In this document: positions 1 to 10,864 of the stretch, piece after piece | Layout of the letters: each line of letters begins with the position of its first letter | Numbering within the stretch: the first letter of the stretch is position 1 | Source of the DNA: Benincasa hispida | Taxonomy: Eukaryota > Streptophyta > Magnoliopsida > Cucurbitales > Cucurbitaceae | Assembly (NCBI RefSeq): GCF_009727055.1 | Contig: NC_052352.1 | Coordinates: 20,459,876 to 20,523,875, forward strand | Length of the DNA: 64,000 bases | Direction of reading: 5' to 3' | Made by a program: the position numbers and the translations under genes | The notes under the pieces: model-generated | Databases searched by the model: none | Told to the model about the DNA's origin: nothing | What the model saw: only the letters and a program-made list of their open reading frames with translations

Positions 1-1640
1 TTTTGCACCCCATCGCACATGCGAGTAAAACTCTAAACCCTACTCAAATAAATTATACCACCACTGAGAAAGAACTCCTGGCTGTGATTTTTGCGTTGGA
101 GAAATTCAGGGAATATCTGTTGGGAACCAAGGTATTCATTCACACTGATCACTTGACAATCAAATATTTAATGACAAAAAAAGACGCAAAGCCGAGGTTG
201 ATCAGATGGGTGCTCCTCCTTCAAGAATTTGATATTGAAATAATTGATCGGAAGGGGACAGAGAATCAAGTTGCGGATCACTTGTCCAGATTGGAAAATC
301 CTGAGGTTGACCACAATGAATCTGAAGTGAGTGCCGTGTTTCTGGACGAGCAGCTGTTCCACATAGAAGAATTTCCCTGGTATGCGGACATTGTTAATTA
401 TTTGGTTTGTGAAAAATTTCCTGAAGATTACACCTACCATCAACAGAAGAAACTCAAGCATGAATGCAAATATTATTATTGGGATGAGTCAAATTTGTAT
501 AAAAGAGGTGCAGACCAAATCATTCGATTATGCGTACCAAATGCTGCTCAACAACACATATTGTCGCAATGCCACGACTTGCCATATGGTGGGCACTTTG
601 GACAGCAACGCACTACAGCCAAGGTTTTGCAAAGTGGATTCTTTTGGCCTTCATTATTCAAGGATGCGGCTGACTACGCAATGAAATGTGATCGGTGTCA
701 ACGCACAGACAACATTTCATGGAAGAACGTAATGCCAATGAACACCATCTTGGAGCTGGAATTATTCGACGTATGGGGGATTGATTTCATGGGGCCATTC
801 CCTCCTTCGCATGGTAAGCACTATATTTTATTGGCCGTCGATTATGTATCCAAGTGGGTAGAGGCAATAGCATGCGCCGCAAATAATGCGGCGGTAATCT
901 CCTAGTTCCTCAAGAGAAATATTTTCATGCGTTTTGGCACTCCCCGTGCCATCATAAGTGATGAAGGATCACACTTTTTCAATCACAATATTAAGGAGCT
1001 GCTGTGCAAGTACAATATCCTTCACAAAGTGGCCACCGCATACCATCCGCAAACAAATGGCCAGGTTGAAGTGTCCAATCATGAAATTCAATTGATACTT
1101 GAGAAGGTAGTAAAACCTTCATGGAAAAACTGGGCAATGAAGCTTGATGATGTGTTGTGGGCATACCAGACCGCATTTAAAACACCAATAGGTATGTCCC
1201 TCTATGCGTTGTTATTAGGCAAGGTGTGTCATTTGCCTTTAAAGCTGGGGTATAAAGCATTGTGGACGGTCAAGAAGTTAAATTTCGATTTAAAGAAAGC
1301 AGGGGAAGTGCGAAAACTGCAGCTGGTCGAGCTAGAAGAATGGAGGATCAATGCATATGAGAATGCGAAGATTTATAAAGAGCGTACCAAGCGCTGACAT
1401 GATAAATGCATATGCGCTAGAAACCTCCAAGTTGGGCAAAAGGTTTTACTTTTCAATTCAAGATTGCGGCTCTTCCCGGGAAAATTAAAATCGCTCTGGT
1501 CCGGTCCTCCATCATCAAAGAAATATTTCCACATGGTGCGGTGGAATTGATCACCGAGGATGGCAGTCGAACATTCAAGGTTAATGGACAACGAATCAAG
1601 GCATATTGCGGAGGAGATTTCCAGCCAGAAATAGCCTCCA
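1..1640 (+). pseudogene. Ty3/Gypsy (Athila/Tat-like) pol, RNase H and integrase, 5' truncated by window edge
   Basis: This is the 3' half of a retrotransposon polyprotein in one frame from base 3. RNase H comes first ([28 protein letters not shown] at about 60-290). The integrase HHCC zinc finger follows (HDLPYGGH ... CDRCQR, about 570-705), then the DDE core with D in WGIDFMGPF (~780), D in IISDEGSHF (~957) and E in TNGQVEVSN (~1067). All key residues are present. An in-frame TAG at 903-905 breaks the core, and the frame resumes at once up to TGA 1395-1397. After that the C-terminal module ([18 protein letters not shown], then a SRTFKVNGQRIK-like end near 1600) is readable only across frameshifts. 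The order RNase H then integrase marks Ty3/Gypsy; the wording of the RNase H and integrase blocks resembles Athila/Tat. The element is dead by sequence. Gag, protease and RT lie to the left of the window. Confidence 0.9.
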
Positions 1641-2945
1641 TAAAGTTGAATATCCGGACTACCCTCTTACATGACTTTTGAACTCTCTTTCCTTCGTCAC
1701 TTTACTTTTATTCAAGCTATCTGCATCTTACTCATTCTTATAATTTCCTTCTTTCTCTAAAAAAAAAAAAAAAAAAAAATCTTTTTTTGTTTTAAAATCA
1801 TTTGACCCTCTCTTTGTCTGTTTACAATGATTAAGGCATAGGATTGCGGAGATATTACCAGAAGAAGCTAATGATCTCACTCCATCACCGCAATCCACAG
1901 AAGCAAAGATCGCCGCAAGGATGGATGCATCAATACACACTACGGGTGAAAACGCAAAATTTGGGGGTGTACTCTTCCTTATTCTTATTTCAAATTTTGC
2001 TCTATCACATTGCATTTCACTTTTCAAAATTTTATCATCGCATCCTCCTTGATTACTGCAATCATTTAACAAGTAGATAAATTTAATAGTTTACCACAGT
2101 TTGTTTCTTTGCCAAGTATGATTTTAATGATGACAAATATGCTTCTATCTCATGAAATATTTCTAGAAGTTAGGGGTTTGCTAGCTTTCTTTCAAACTCT
2201 CTTTACAACGCATTCTATGACCATCACATGACTTATTTTAAATTTTTTTTGGTAATGAGGACATTGTCGCATTTTAAATTTGGGGATGAGGTATTTATTT
2301 TCAATCTTGCTATAAAAATAAAAAAATATATTTTTTTTTAGAATAACAACTCCACTGTCAACGCAATGGGAAACCCATGTTGATAAGAGTTAAGTTGTGA
2401 AAGGCACTTACTCGTAGTTGGATGTCCGCATGACACACATGTGGGCAAGCCAAAACAAAAGTAAGTCACCAGGATCAACATATAAATCAATGACCGCAAC
2501 TCCAATGCCAAATCGGTATGACACATGGGGGCAAGCCAAAACAAAAGTTAGTCTGAAAAAGAGTGCAATGCTCGTAGTTAGATGTCCGCATGACACCCGT
2601 GGAGGCAAGTCAAAACGAAGGCAAGACACTCGGATCAGCGCAAGGTAAAAAAAAAAATAGTAATAAAGAAATTTTTGTGCAAGGATAAATCCTTTGACAC
2701 CCCAGTGGGATTTTTTTTTTTTTGAAATAAATCATGCGATGTTCCGGAATTTAATAAAGTCCTTTTGAAAGTTAAGCTTGCAATCCCTAAGTCTTAGAAA
2801 TATTTTAGGAAGAGACTTGAACAAGACTTAAGGAAATTCTGGCATATAGGATTTGAACGAAGTATTCTTGAGAAATCTAGGAAAAGAACTTTGCGGTTGA
2901 CTTGCTAAAAGAATATTTAGCTTATGCTTGAGGACAAGAATTGTT
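1641..2945 (+). other. 3' non-coding region of the Gypsy element
   Basis: About 1.3 kb between the end of pol and the 3' LTR, with no supported gene. It holds an A-tract (about 1760-1779) and two extra purine tracts that copy the real polypurine tract: aaatttgggggtg at 1957-1969 and aaatttggggatgag at 2276-2290. Between 2405 and 2630 there are three imperfect copies of a block built on 'tgacacatgggggcaagcca' (near 2435, 2520 and 2595). Long 3' non-coding tails of this kind are common in Athila/Tat elements, which sometimes carry an env-like gene there; I see none. Confidence 0.6.
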
Positions 2946-2957
2946 TAAATTTGGGGG
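2946..2957 (+). other. Polypurine tract of the Gypsy element
   Basis: The sequence taaatttggggg lies directly against the 3' LTR. This is where a polypurine tract must sit to prime plus-strand DNA synthesis, and its wording (aatttggggg) is usual for plant Athila/Tat elements. Confidence 0.75.
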
Positions 2958-4599
2958 TGCGATAACGGGCAGAAATGCACGTTATCATAGTGCTAAGTTC
3001 TTAAACAATGTTGGATTGCATTGATGAAATATGATAAATTGCGTCCATTAAGAATAAATTCTATAATATTGTGGTCGCATGTGTCCAACGCATTAGAACA
3101 GTTGATTTTTATATTTTTGTGTAGAATATGCATTAATGCAATGCAAAGATTTCGATCATAGGAATTCATTGGTCAAGCGCAACTTCACCGCAAGGCTTTG
3201 TGTTGATTCTGCTCGCAAACATTCGCCCAAGAAGAATCGCCACAACTTATTCAGCGCAACATGGTGGGCGCTTCCGATTGAAAGGATAATTAAGAGCAAT
3301 GGGACAGAAAGCTGATGATAGTCGGGTCCAAATTAAGTTGACCGTCGATAACGGTCACGAAGTACATTCAGCTTTATCAGTGACAATTATCCGGCGCATC
3401 AGTCAGGAATTAAAGCTGTCCCATCTGTACAACGAGGAGAGAGAAGTCTCTTTTCCCCATGGAAACTCTATAAATACCAAGTGCATTCTTTAGAGAAGGG
3501 GTTAAGCAGTCGATTAATTCACCACTTTACAAGTTCACGCCTCTGTCCAAAGTTTCTTACATTTTAAGGTGGACGCGAGGAAGAAAGTGTGCCAGTAGAT
3601 CGTTCCGGTAAACTTGGGAAAGCACCGAAAGCTCCAAGACAGAGAGAGGGCCGAAGCGGGAACATCTTTAGATCAGAATAGAGATTCAGTATAAAAAGCC
3701 TCCGTCAGTAAGGAATTGCTACTAGACTCTCTACCTTTACTTTCCACTGTCATTTTGTATTCAACTTATTTATAAGAACGGAATTTCTTTCTCTATATCT
3801 GTTCACTCTCTATTGTTCACGCATGAGTAGCTAAATTAGTTGAATGGGTTGAGAAGCAATTAGCTAGCATAACGAGGGAATCTTCATTCTTGCGATTGTC
3901 TTGTTTATGAATACTTCATTCGTCTATTAGAGATACTCGGGAGGGTAGTCTAAGGACAGGATCTAGACTTGGGAAGGTCAGGTCAGAATCTAGGTTTGGA
4001 AGAACCAGATTAGAATGCATAAACGAGAGATAGGCACTTAGGAATGAGTACTATTTATTATTAACGCATCGCATGCATCCTAGCGATAAGATATGATTGT
4101 ATTCGGTCACCTTACTTTCATGCATTTTGCATCAACGCATAGGACAAGAGTAGAGACTTAGGGATAAGCTCTATGGATATTTTGCATTCAACACATGCGT
4201 CCTAGACTTAGGAGCATCACATTTACATTGGGAAATGACTTTTTATGCATGGTTGTAACATGATCGCATAGTCTGACGCATTCCTGAGTAACGCTAGCTA
4301 AAGATCTTCTCAATCCGTTCATCATATACTCATTGCATCTATCAACGCAACTATCTTTCTCAAATCTGCCGTCTTTATTTATTTCTTTTTCATCAACGCA
4401 ACAACACACCCAACACTTTATTTTTTTACTTGGTTACCACAAAGTTTTCATAAATATTACTAATGCAACTATTTTCACAAGTCCCTGTGTTCGACCCTAG
4501 TCTTACTAGGAAATTCAGGGGAATTTACACTTGAATTCTGCTAGGGAAATTTGAGTGCACAATGCAATCCATCAATGCATATTATCCGTATTTCCATCA
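2958..4599 (+). repeat. 3' LTR of Athila-like Gypsy element (family G1)
   Basis: The repeat starts TGCGATAACGGG right after the polypurine tract and ends CCATCA, about 1.64 kb. The same family recurs at 62407-64000 (same strand, roughly 85% alike by eye over the first 250 bases) and as diverged solo copies at 57649-61240 and 57774-59738, so both boundaries are supported by comparison. A TATAAATA box at 3469-3476 marks the U3/R side. The 3' part carries the shared block 'cacaagtccctg.gttcgacc' near 4476. The right flank is a broken Copia gag, so the element landed in an older Copia copy. The left target duplication is outside the window. Confidence 0.85.
3469..3476 (+). promoter_or_regulatory. 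TATA box in family G1 LTR
   Basis: TATAAATA about 510 bases into the LTR. The aligned solo LTRs have it too (58298-58305 on plus, 60759-60766 on minus), which supports a real core promoter. Confidence 0.55.
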
Positions 4600-4899
4600 C
4601 ATAATTCCGACCATCATGGAGCTCAAAGCTCCTTCTGAGGCTTGAGAGTCTGCTTCTCTAGGTTTAGCTGTTGATGAAGTAGACACAATGAACATAGGAG
4701 GACATACCTTCGTTTCGGACAGATGACCTTCAAGTCTATATCCTTTCAAGATAGGAAGAGCTAACGTCTTCCACAGCATAAAATTACCTCTCTCCAACTT
4801 GGTGTTGGTTATCTGATTCAGCAGTTGATTAAGAGGAGGTGTGCTAAACTTCGACAATTCGGTGGTCGCATTAAGTCCTGTGATAGTGGCGTTTGCCAT
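4600..4899 (-). pseudogene. Copia gag, N-terminal fragment
   Basis: On the minus strand an ATG at 4899 opens about 100 codons beginning MANATITGL, with the run LERGNFMLWKTLALPILKGY at residues 36-55. That run matches the N-terminal capsid-like domain of plant Copia gag (G-N-x-x-x-W-K ... P-x-L-x-G-Y-x-L-x-G-H). The primer binding site lies only a few bases upstream, so the start is well placed. The protein is cut off where the Gypsy LTR (ending 4599) begins; everything downstream (rest of gag and all of pol) is on the far side of that insertion, outside the window. The last residues before the stop are the insertion junction and are not meaningful. This Copia differs from the long-leader Copia elements further right, because here gag starts almost directly after the primer site. 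Confidence 0.8.
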
Positions 4900-4902
4900 G
4901 GC

Positions 4903-4917
4903 AGCTTTGATATCAAG
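4903..4917 (-). other. Degenerate primer binding site of the minus-strand Copia
   Basis: On the minus strand it reads cTTGATATCAAAGCT, a decayed form of TTGGTATCAGAGC (initiator tRNA-Met), directly after the putative LTR end and four bases before the gag ATG. Confidence 0.6.
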
Positions 4918-5613
4918 TTAAAAAATATAAAGAGATGGAACGATATCGTTTGCCTCTTCGTTGTGTATGATCGAGTCGCATGGTTAAATGATGTAAGACA
5001 AACCTTATTGTTTACCTTGTCGTACTAAACGATGGAGCTTCAGAGACTAAGAGATAGTGAAGTGTGATATTCTTTACCTTATCGTTTACCCTGTCGTACT
5101 AAACAATAGGATGTTGGCGCTATACGATATGAAGTATCATTTACCTCTTCTTATATACAATAGGATTTGAGCGCTACACAATGGAGGCTGTTGTCTACCC
5201 TTTCGTTGTACACAATGGACTCTAAGCGCTAAACGATGAATGATATATTCAATCGTTTAGCTGATTGTTGTACACGATGAAGCCAAATTACTAAGTGATA
5301 GACAGAGAGATTTTAACTTTGCCTCTTTTTATTCTTCACATTAATTGAGAAGGGGCAGCATGCCCGATTTATACACTGTTCCCTATTTTAGGGACTCAAA
5401 GAATTAAAAAATTATATACTAAACAACTAATGAAATGAGGACACGAGGTCCAATACATGAATAAAGAATATTTGTTTGTTATCATCAATCCTAACAAAAA
5501 TTTGGAGCACTAAAAAGAATAATTCTTTATGACTCTCCACAGTGACATGACAACCTTCAGCTAATGTGTTTTCTTGACTCCTCCTTGTTACTGATGTGGC
5601 ATTTTCTCTAACA
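4918..5613 (-). repeat. Putative 5' LTR of the minus-strand Copia
   Basis: About 700 bases between the primer site and a possible LTR head TGTTAGAGAAAATG (minus strand, beginning at 5613). A TATAAAT sequence on the minus strand (5367-5373) gives it a promoter. The part downstream of that box (about 4930-5290) is crowded with degenerate copies of a 'cgtttac..tgtcgtactaaacgatgg'-like unit, each with an ATCGTTTA or TAAACGAT word. The right boundary rests only on the TGTTAG motif, because no second copy is in the window. Confidence 0.5.
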
Positions 5614-7771
5614 CCTACAAACGACTAAAGTGACAGAATGATTAAAAAAAATTGTGTATAACATGCTAAAATGAGTATAACTCAACTGACATATAGTATG
5701 TATTAAATAATCATGAAATTTGTAGTTCAAACATCTCCTACTGAAAAACTTTAGTAGAACATTTATCAATAAATCCTATAAGTTTTAGGCAAGAAAAAGA
5801 TTTAAAATTTACAAATTGAATCAATTTTTACTCTAAACTTTCAATTTCATCAAATTAAATCCTAGATTTACAAGTACAATGACATGAAAAGTTTTTTCTT
5901 TTTTTCTTTTTTAAAAAAATTGAATTTGACTAATGCAAAAATTAACCATGGCATAGCTTTGTTAAAAACTCTCTTTTCTATTTTTTTTTTTAAAAAAACC
6001 AAAATTTACAAATTTTGTAGAAAAAACCCCTAGCTCTAATGTTGTTTTCTTTTAACAACATTTGAAATCTTATCAATTACTTTTTTGTGGGATTTTAAAT
6101 CATATCAATAATTTATACAGAATATATATTTTTATATTATTTATTTGAACCCACGTGAGTAGATCAATAATGACAACCCTTGTGAATATAGTTTATTCAA
6201 ATTAATTAAAACTTTTTCCCTAAATGAGCTTAAGTAAATTAATACACTTTTTGCTAATAAAGTAATTTAAATAATAATTTCATATATATACATTTATTTC
6301 AAAATGATTAATAAATTGACATTAACAATTTAAAGCACCCAATTAATTTTCATAACAAGGTTGATAATCAATATGGAATACAAATTTTATTAACCTAAAT
6401 TCTTACATGTGAGCAATTAATTTCAATAATAAATTATAGCAATTAATTTCATGCAAATAAAATATAATAAAAAATTAATTGTAAAATTAAATAGGAGATA
6501 GAGAAATTGACACTACATATTTTATAGTGATTTAGTACAACCGGCCTACATCCACTTCTCAAGCTCCTTTGAGTACTTCACAAGTCTCTGACTCTTTCCA
6601 TGACCTAGAGTCGAACTACTACAACGTTCTTTTTTCAGGTGAAGAATAAATCTAATCCTTTCCACGGTTGAGGATCAAACTGTTACAACAACTCTTTTTT
6701 CGGGATCAAGAGTAACCCTTACAAAAGTTTGGAAAAATTAGAAGGCACATTTACAATTCTCTTAATAGAGTGAATTTACAAGTTTAAGTACTCAACAAAT
6801 CAATCATCACAACATAAAATATCTCTCTCAAGAATTAGATGGAAAGAAGAAAATTGAAGCTTAGAGAGAGAACCAATAGAGACTTTGTATTTTTATGGAT
6901 GATTGAAAATTAATAAAAATTATTATTGAAAATTTGGGGAAGAATAGAGTTTAAATAAAGAGAGAAGTATGTAAAAGCTAAATTCAATTTGGACCTTTAG
7001 ATTTTGGAAAAGAAAAGTGAATGGTGGAGATTTTTTTTATTTTTATTTTTTAAAAACAGCTGGCTAGTAAACATAAGTATATAGAATAATACAATAATAT
7101 GTATGTTTTTGAAAAAAATATTTTCTTTTAAAATCCAAAAAAAGTAAAAATTCACCATGTGTCCAAAACTAGCCGTTAGACACAAACATAAAATAATGTT
7201 AAATTCATTTTCTTTTTAAAACCAATAAAAAAATCAAAAGTCCACCATACGTTATCCCATCGCTCAAGTGACACCTTTCAATTGGTCCACTTCCTTGAGA
7301 AATATTTTGCTACGTCATCAACTTAGGATTTTTCCGTTAAGTTTGTTTCAGCCATATGAGTGATTCAAATTGTGTTGAAACTGTTGTTCTAAGCTCTATA
7401 CAATGGATACAAAACTCAAATTGTATGAATTAAATTCTAACTTTTAAAACCATAAACACTAAATTCTAATCTTATCATGGAGACTAAATTTATAATTTAA
7501 CCTACTTTTTTTAACTATCTTTTCAAGGAAACCTCGCCCAAGGAAGAAAATTGCAATAGATTTTTTAGATTTTAGAATAAAATTGAAACACTTAGCCTAG
7601 GAGCAATGTGATAAAATTTATAGTTTATATTAAAAATTATGGACAGAACTTAAGAAGTTTAGGAGTAAACTTGTTTTATTTTTTCCTCCTTTTCTTCTAA
7701 AATAAATATATACTTCTATATCTGTTTCCTTCTTAGTAATGACAAATTAATTCTTCTAATGGATCGTATTT
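5614..7771. other. AT-rich DNA without a recognisable gene
   Basis: Strongly AT-rich with many homopolymer runs; every reading frame is short and looks like noise. The stretch about 6510-6900 is less AT-rich, with two similar sentences (near 6590-6640 and 6645-6710: 'gactctttcc...gagtcgaact' and 'ttccacggttgaggatcaaac'). It resembles leader or LTR remnants of an old retrotransposon, but I cannot assign a family. This may be the closest thing to unique host DNA in the window. Confidence 0.5.
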
Positions 7772-10164
7772 AGGCCACGTTTACACCAAGTAAAAAAATA
7801 ATCCATCAATGGTAATATAAATAGTAGGTCCAAGTTGATTACTTTTGTTGTTGTTTACATACATTTTATAATGATAATGAGTTGTAGGACCCGCCTCGAA
7901 ATTTGTAATCAAATCGTGTAATCTAATTGAGGAAGGTTCTCAATCTGATTATGATTGGAAATTACGTTAGACCCACTATCTTTACTGTTACAGATATTGT
8001 TACGTTATAAAAACTATGAATCTGCTACATTTATTGTTACTTTTACCTTTACATGGTCATTATCAATAGGATCAAGCAGTAACGGTAACAATAATGGTAA
8101 CAGTAAAATGTGACATATTCATGATTCATGGTAAACACGATAAAAAAACAATCTTATGTTTGCGATTCATACTTATTACGATTTATCCAACAAAGAAATC
8201 TCATTCTGACTACACCAATTTGTTGGAATAAGCAAATAGTCAGCGGAAGAATTCATGATCATTAAGCACTAAATTCATCCATTTAGCATCAAATTAAGCA
8301 TATTCATCAAATAAAAAGAGAGTTTCAGAAAAGACTCACCTTTGATGACTTTGAACTTCAAATTCAGCTCCATCTCTTAGGTATAAGGTGTAGACCACCA
8401 AAAGATCTTCCCTACTATTTTCTTTGGACCTTAGATTGATTTGTGAGAATCAAAATGAGCTAATTTTTAGGAAATTTGAAGAAGCAACTTCCTGATTTTT
8501 TTCAGCTCAAATTCTACAGCTTTTTCTCAATCAAAAGATCAGATGCATGACCTCTTTCTAACTGAAAATCCTTCAGTTTTTGTATAAGTACATCATGCAA
8601 TTACTTTGCAGGGATGAAAGCCAGCTCCTACTTTCAATTGTGACTGGAATTTGAGTGTGATAGCAGATGTTATGCAAGTGGGAAAATCCCACTTTTAGTG
8701 GATTTTTCAAAATTAATATTAAATTTCAGCATTTTAATTCTTTAATTAAACAGAAATTTCATTAATTCTACAAAATTAATTCAATAATTAATTTTTTAAA
8801 TAAAATTAATAATTAATTAAACAATTTAATATCAAATATTAAATTAATTAAACACTAATTTCACAATCATGAATCCTCATTCATGTAATTTAATATTTAA
8901 ATCATATTTAAATAATATCTAAATCTCCATTTTGTTTAATTCGATAATTAAACGTGTAATTATATCCCATATAATTACTAATTCCCTTAATTCAAATTTG
9001 AACGTTTCAAATTAAATTCATCACTCTATTCTAAGGTTTAATCCATTTGTGTGCTAGTAGAGGGACTTAATGAACCTACAGATCATGGGCTCCAATGATA
9101 TGAGATAATCTCTAAACTCTTTATATCGAACTAATCAACATTCGTTAACTATCGAGTCACTCAACTATAGTCCAGTAGTTACATTCCCCTCACTGTAGAT
9201 ATAATTGTGTCCATTCAATATAACCATAATTAGTAAGTTAACCTTTCACAGGTTGTTCGAAATAACGACTAGGTCAATAGTTGTTTTACTCCCCAGATTA
9301 CCTCTTATTCCTTAAGTTCTACTGATTCTCTATTGAACAATTAGTTTTTATCCAATCAGCCAACCTAGTCCCTCTTAGGCTAATGAGAGGGTGGGACCAT
9401 GTTTAAGACTCGGAGTCAGCACTTAAGGGAATAACTTTTCTACTACCCCTAAAAGCAGATAGGAGTGAATTTCATCTTGGGAGTGAATTTCATCTTGCAC
9501 CCTATGTCCCCAGCTATCTACCCGGTCTTACCCCTAAAATGGGAGACTTATCGAGTCGATGTTGTTGAGTCAACCCTCACCCATGCAAATCTAAGGATAA
9601 TCTCGAATAAACAAGAGTTCATAGTTAGCTCAGGATTAAGGTCTAGTTACCTAGGTCATCGCTTTGAAATAGTCAGTATTAAATAATAAAGAACATTATA
9701 AAGTAAGAATAATTAATTTCTTGGTCCGATCTTATACAAACTCTTTGTATATGACACCCCCACTCGCATGTCTCTATATGAACGAATTAGGATCATTTCG
9801 TTTGTAGCACTTTACAACAATAGTAACATCTACAAAGTGGACTGCATCCAATAGTGTTACCAGAATAAGGTACCCAACCTTATTCGTATTCTATACACCA
9901 TTTTGGCTATTTACTCAAACTTGATCCACTCTTATGTCTTCACATAAAGTTCAAGTATTCATATAATTGCCATGTATCTTTACTTTATTGGATTTCATTC
10001 TATTATTTCTAAAACAAAATGAGCAATTCATACATTCAATAATAAATTTATTGAATCAATACTTCAATAACATCTTTATTGATCAACAAAATAAGTTTAT
10101 TATTTACGAATTTTAGGACATAAAATCCAATACAATTTTTATTATAGATTTATAAACGTGACCT
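7772..10164. mobile_element. Possible small non-autonomous DNA transposon (MITE-like), split by an LTR
   Basis: The left end reads AGGCCACGTTTACA and the right end, reverse-complemented, AGGTCACGTTTATA (12 of 14 match). The flanks tattt (7767-7771) and tatta (10165-10169) could be a target duplication. Removing the solo LTR 8221-10132 and one CAATT copy leaves about 476 bases, AT-rich and non-coding, with internal pairing words such as tactgttac (~7982) and gtaacagta (~8098). Superfamily not determined. The short inverted repeat could be chance. Confidence 0.35.
8221..10132 (-). mobile_element. Solo Copia LTR, type A
   Basis: The minus-strand LTR (head TATTGGATTTTATGTCC at the right, tail at the left with TGTTGGAATA on plus) is flanked by perfect CAATT copies at 8216-8220 and 10133-10137. 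Length is about 1.9 kb. It shares its sequence with the LTRs at 24004-27976, 29250-31084 and 36563-38421. No internal region remains, so it is a solo LTR left by LTR-LTR recombination. The bases to its left (ctgactacaccaatt) happen to look like a primer site in reverse, but the perfect target duplication argues for a solo LTR. Confidence 0.85.
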
Positions 10165-10169
10165 TATTA

Positions 10170-10572
10170 CACCTACCTTCTTTTTTTCCATCAATGTCAT
10201 GGGAATATGTCCTCAAGGTGAAGCTATTGTTTGAAGTTATCATTTCTTTTAATAGGTTTAAATTTCAAATTTATCCATTCATATAAGTTGAAAAGACAAA
10301 TATTATATATCTACTTTTGAAGGAGTAAATTTTACTTGAAAGATCACCTATTTGGTTTTCTCCACGTAATAGTATTAATTTTAAAATAAAGAAGAATAAT
10401 TTCAATTTTAGATGCGACGGAAATGACAATTTTTTTAAAAAAATCTAATAAAATTTTAAATTTTAAATTTTGTGTCTTAATATATCTTGGACGTGTTAAA
10501 AATTTGTAAAAATTAACTAGCCCATTAATATTATTAGATAACATGAGATTTCATCTTAAATATTATATTTAG
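10170..10572. other. AT-rich spacer
   Basis: Non-coding AT-rich DNA between the MITE-like element and the degraded Copia LTR head; nothing recognised. Confidence 0.5.
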
Positions 10573-10864
10573 TGTCTTAAATCTTGTGAATCTTGTAGTT
10601 TGTAATTTGTGAGTGGGGTATCCTGTATAAAGATTTTATACAAGACCGAACCACGAAATGGTTGGTTTCTTTTTATAACACCATTACTTGAAGAGACTAA
10701 CATTTCACTAGGATGAACATAGGTGACTTGACCTTAATCTTGAGTAAGTTGTGAACTCCTGTCTATGAGAGCAATCCCTTGATTTGTATGAGTGAGAGTG
10801 GTCAGTTTAGTCGACTCAATAAGCCTACCATTTTGGAAACTTGTCTGAGTAGGAAGCTAAGAAT

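Noticed and set aside
2338..2648. Several overlapping frames of 68-76 codons on both strands
   Set aside because: They follow the three-copy repeat in the Gypsy 3' tail; the protein repeats are a by-product.
1641..2945. An env-like gene in the Athila-type 3' tail
   Set aside because: No frame above about 115 codons, no signal peptide or transmembrane pattern that holds up; the same negative result at 41452-42805.
8207..8220. Primer binding site next to the type A LTR, making it a 5' LTR
   Set aside because: The match is partial (ctgactacaccaatt) and the perfect CAATT duplication on both sides fits a solo LTR; no Copia internal sequence lies to the left.
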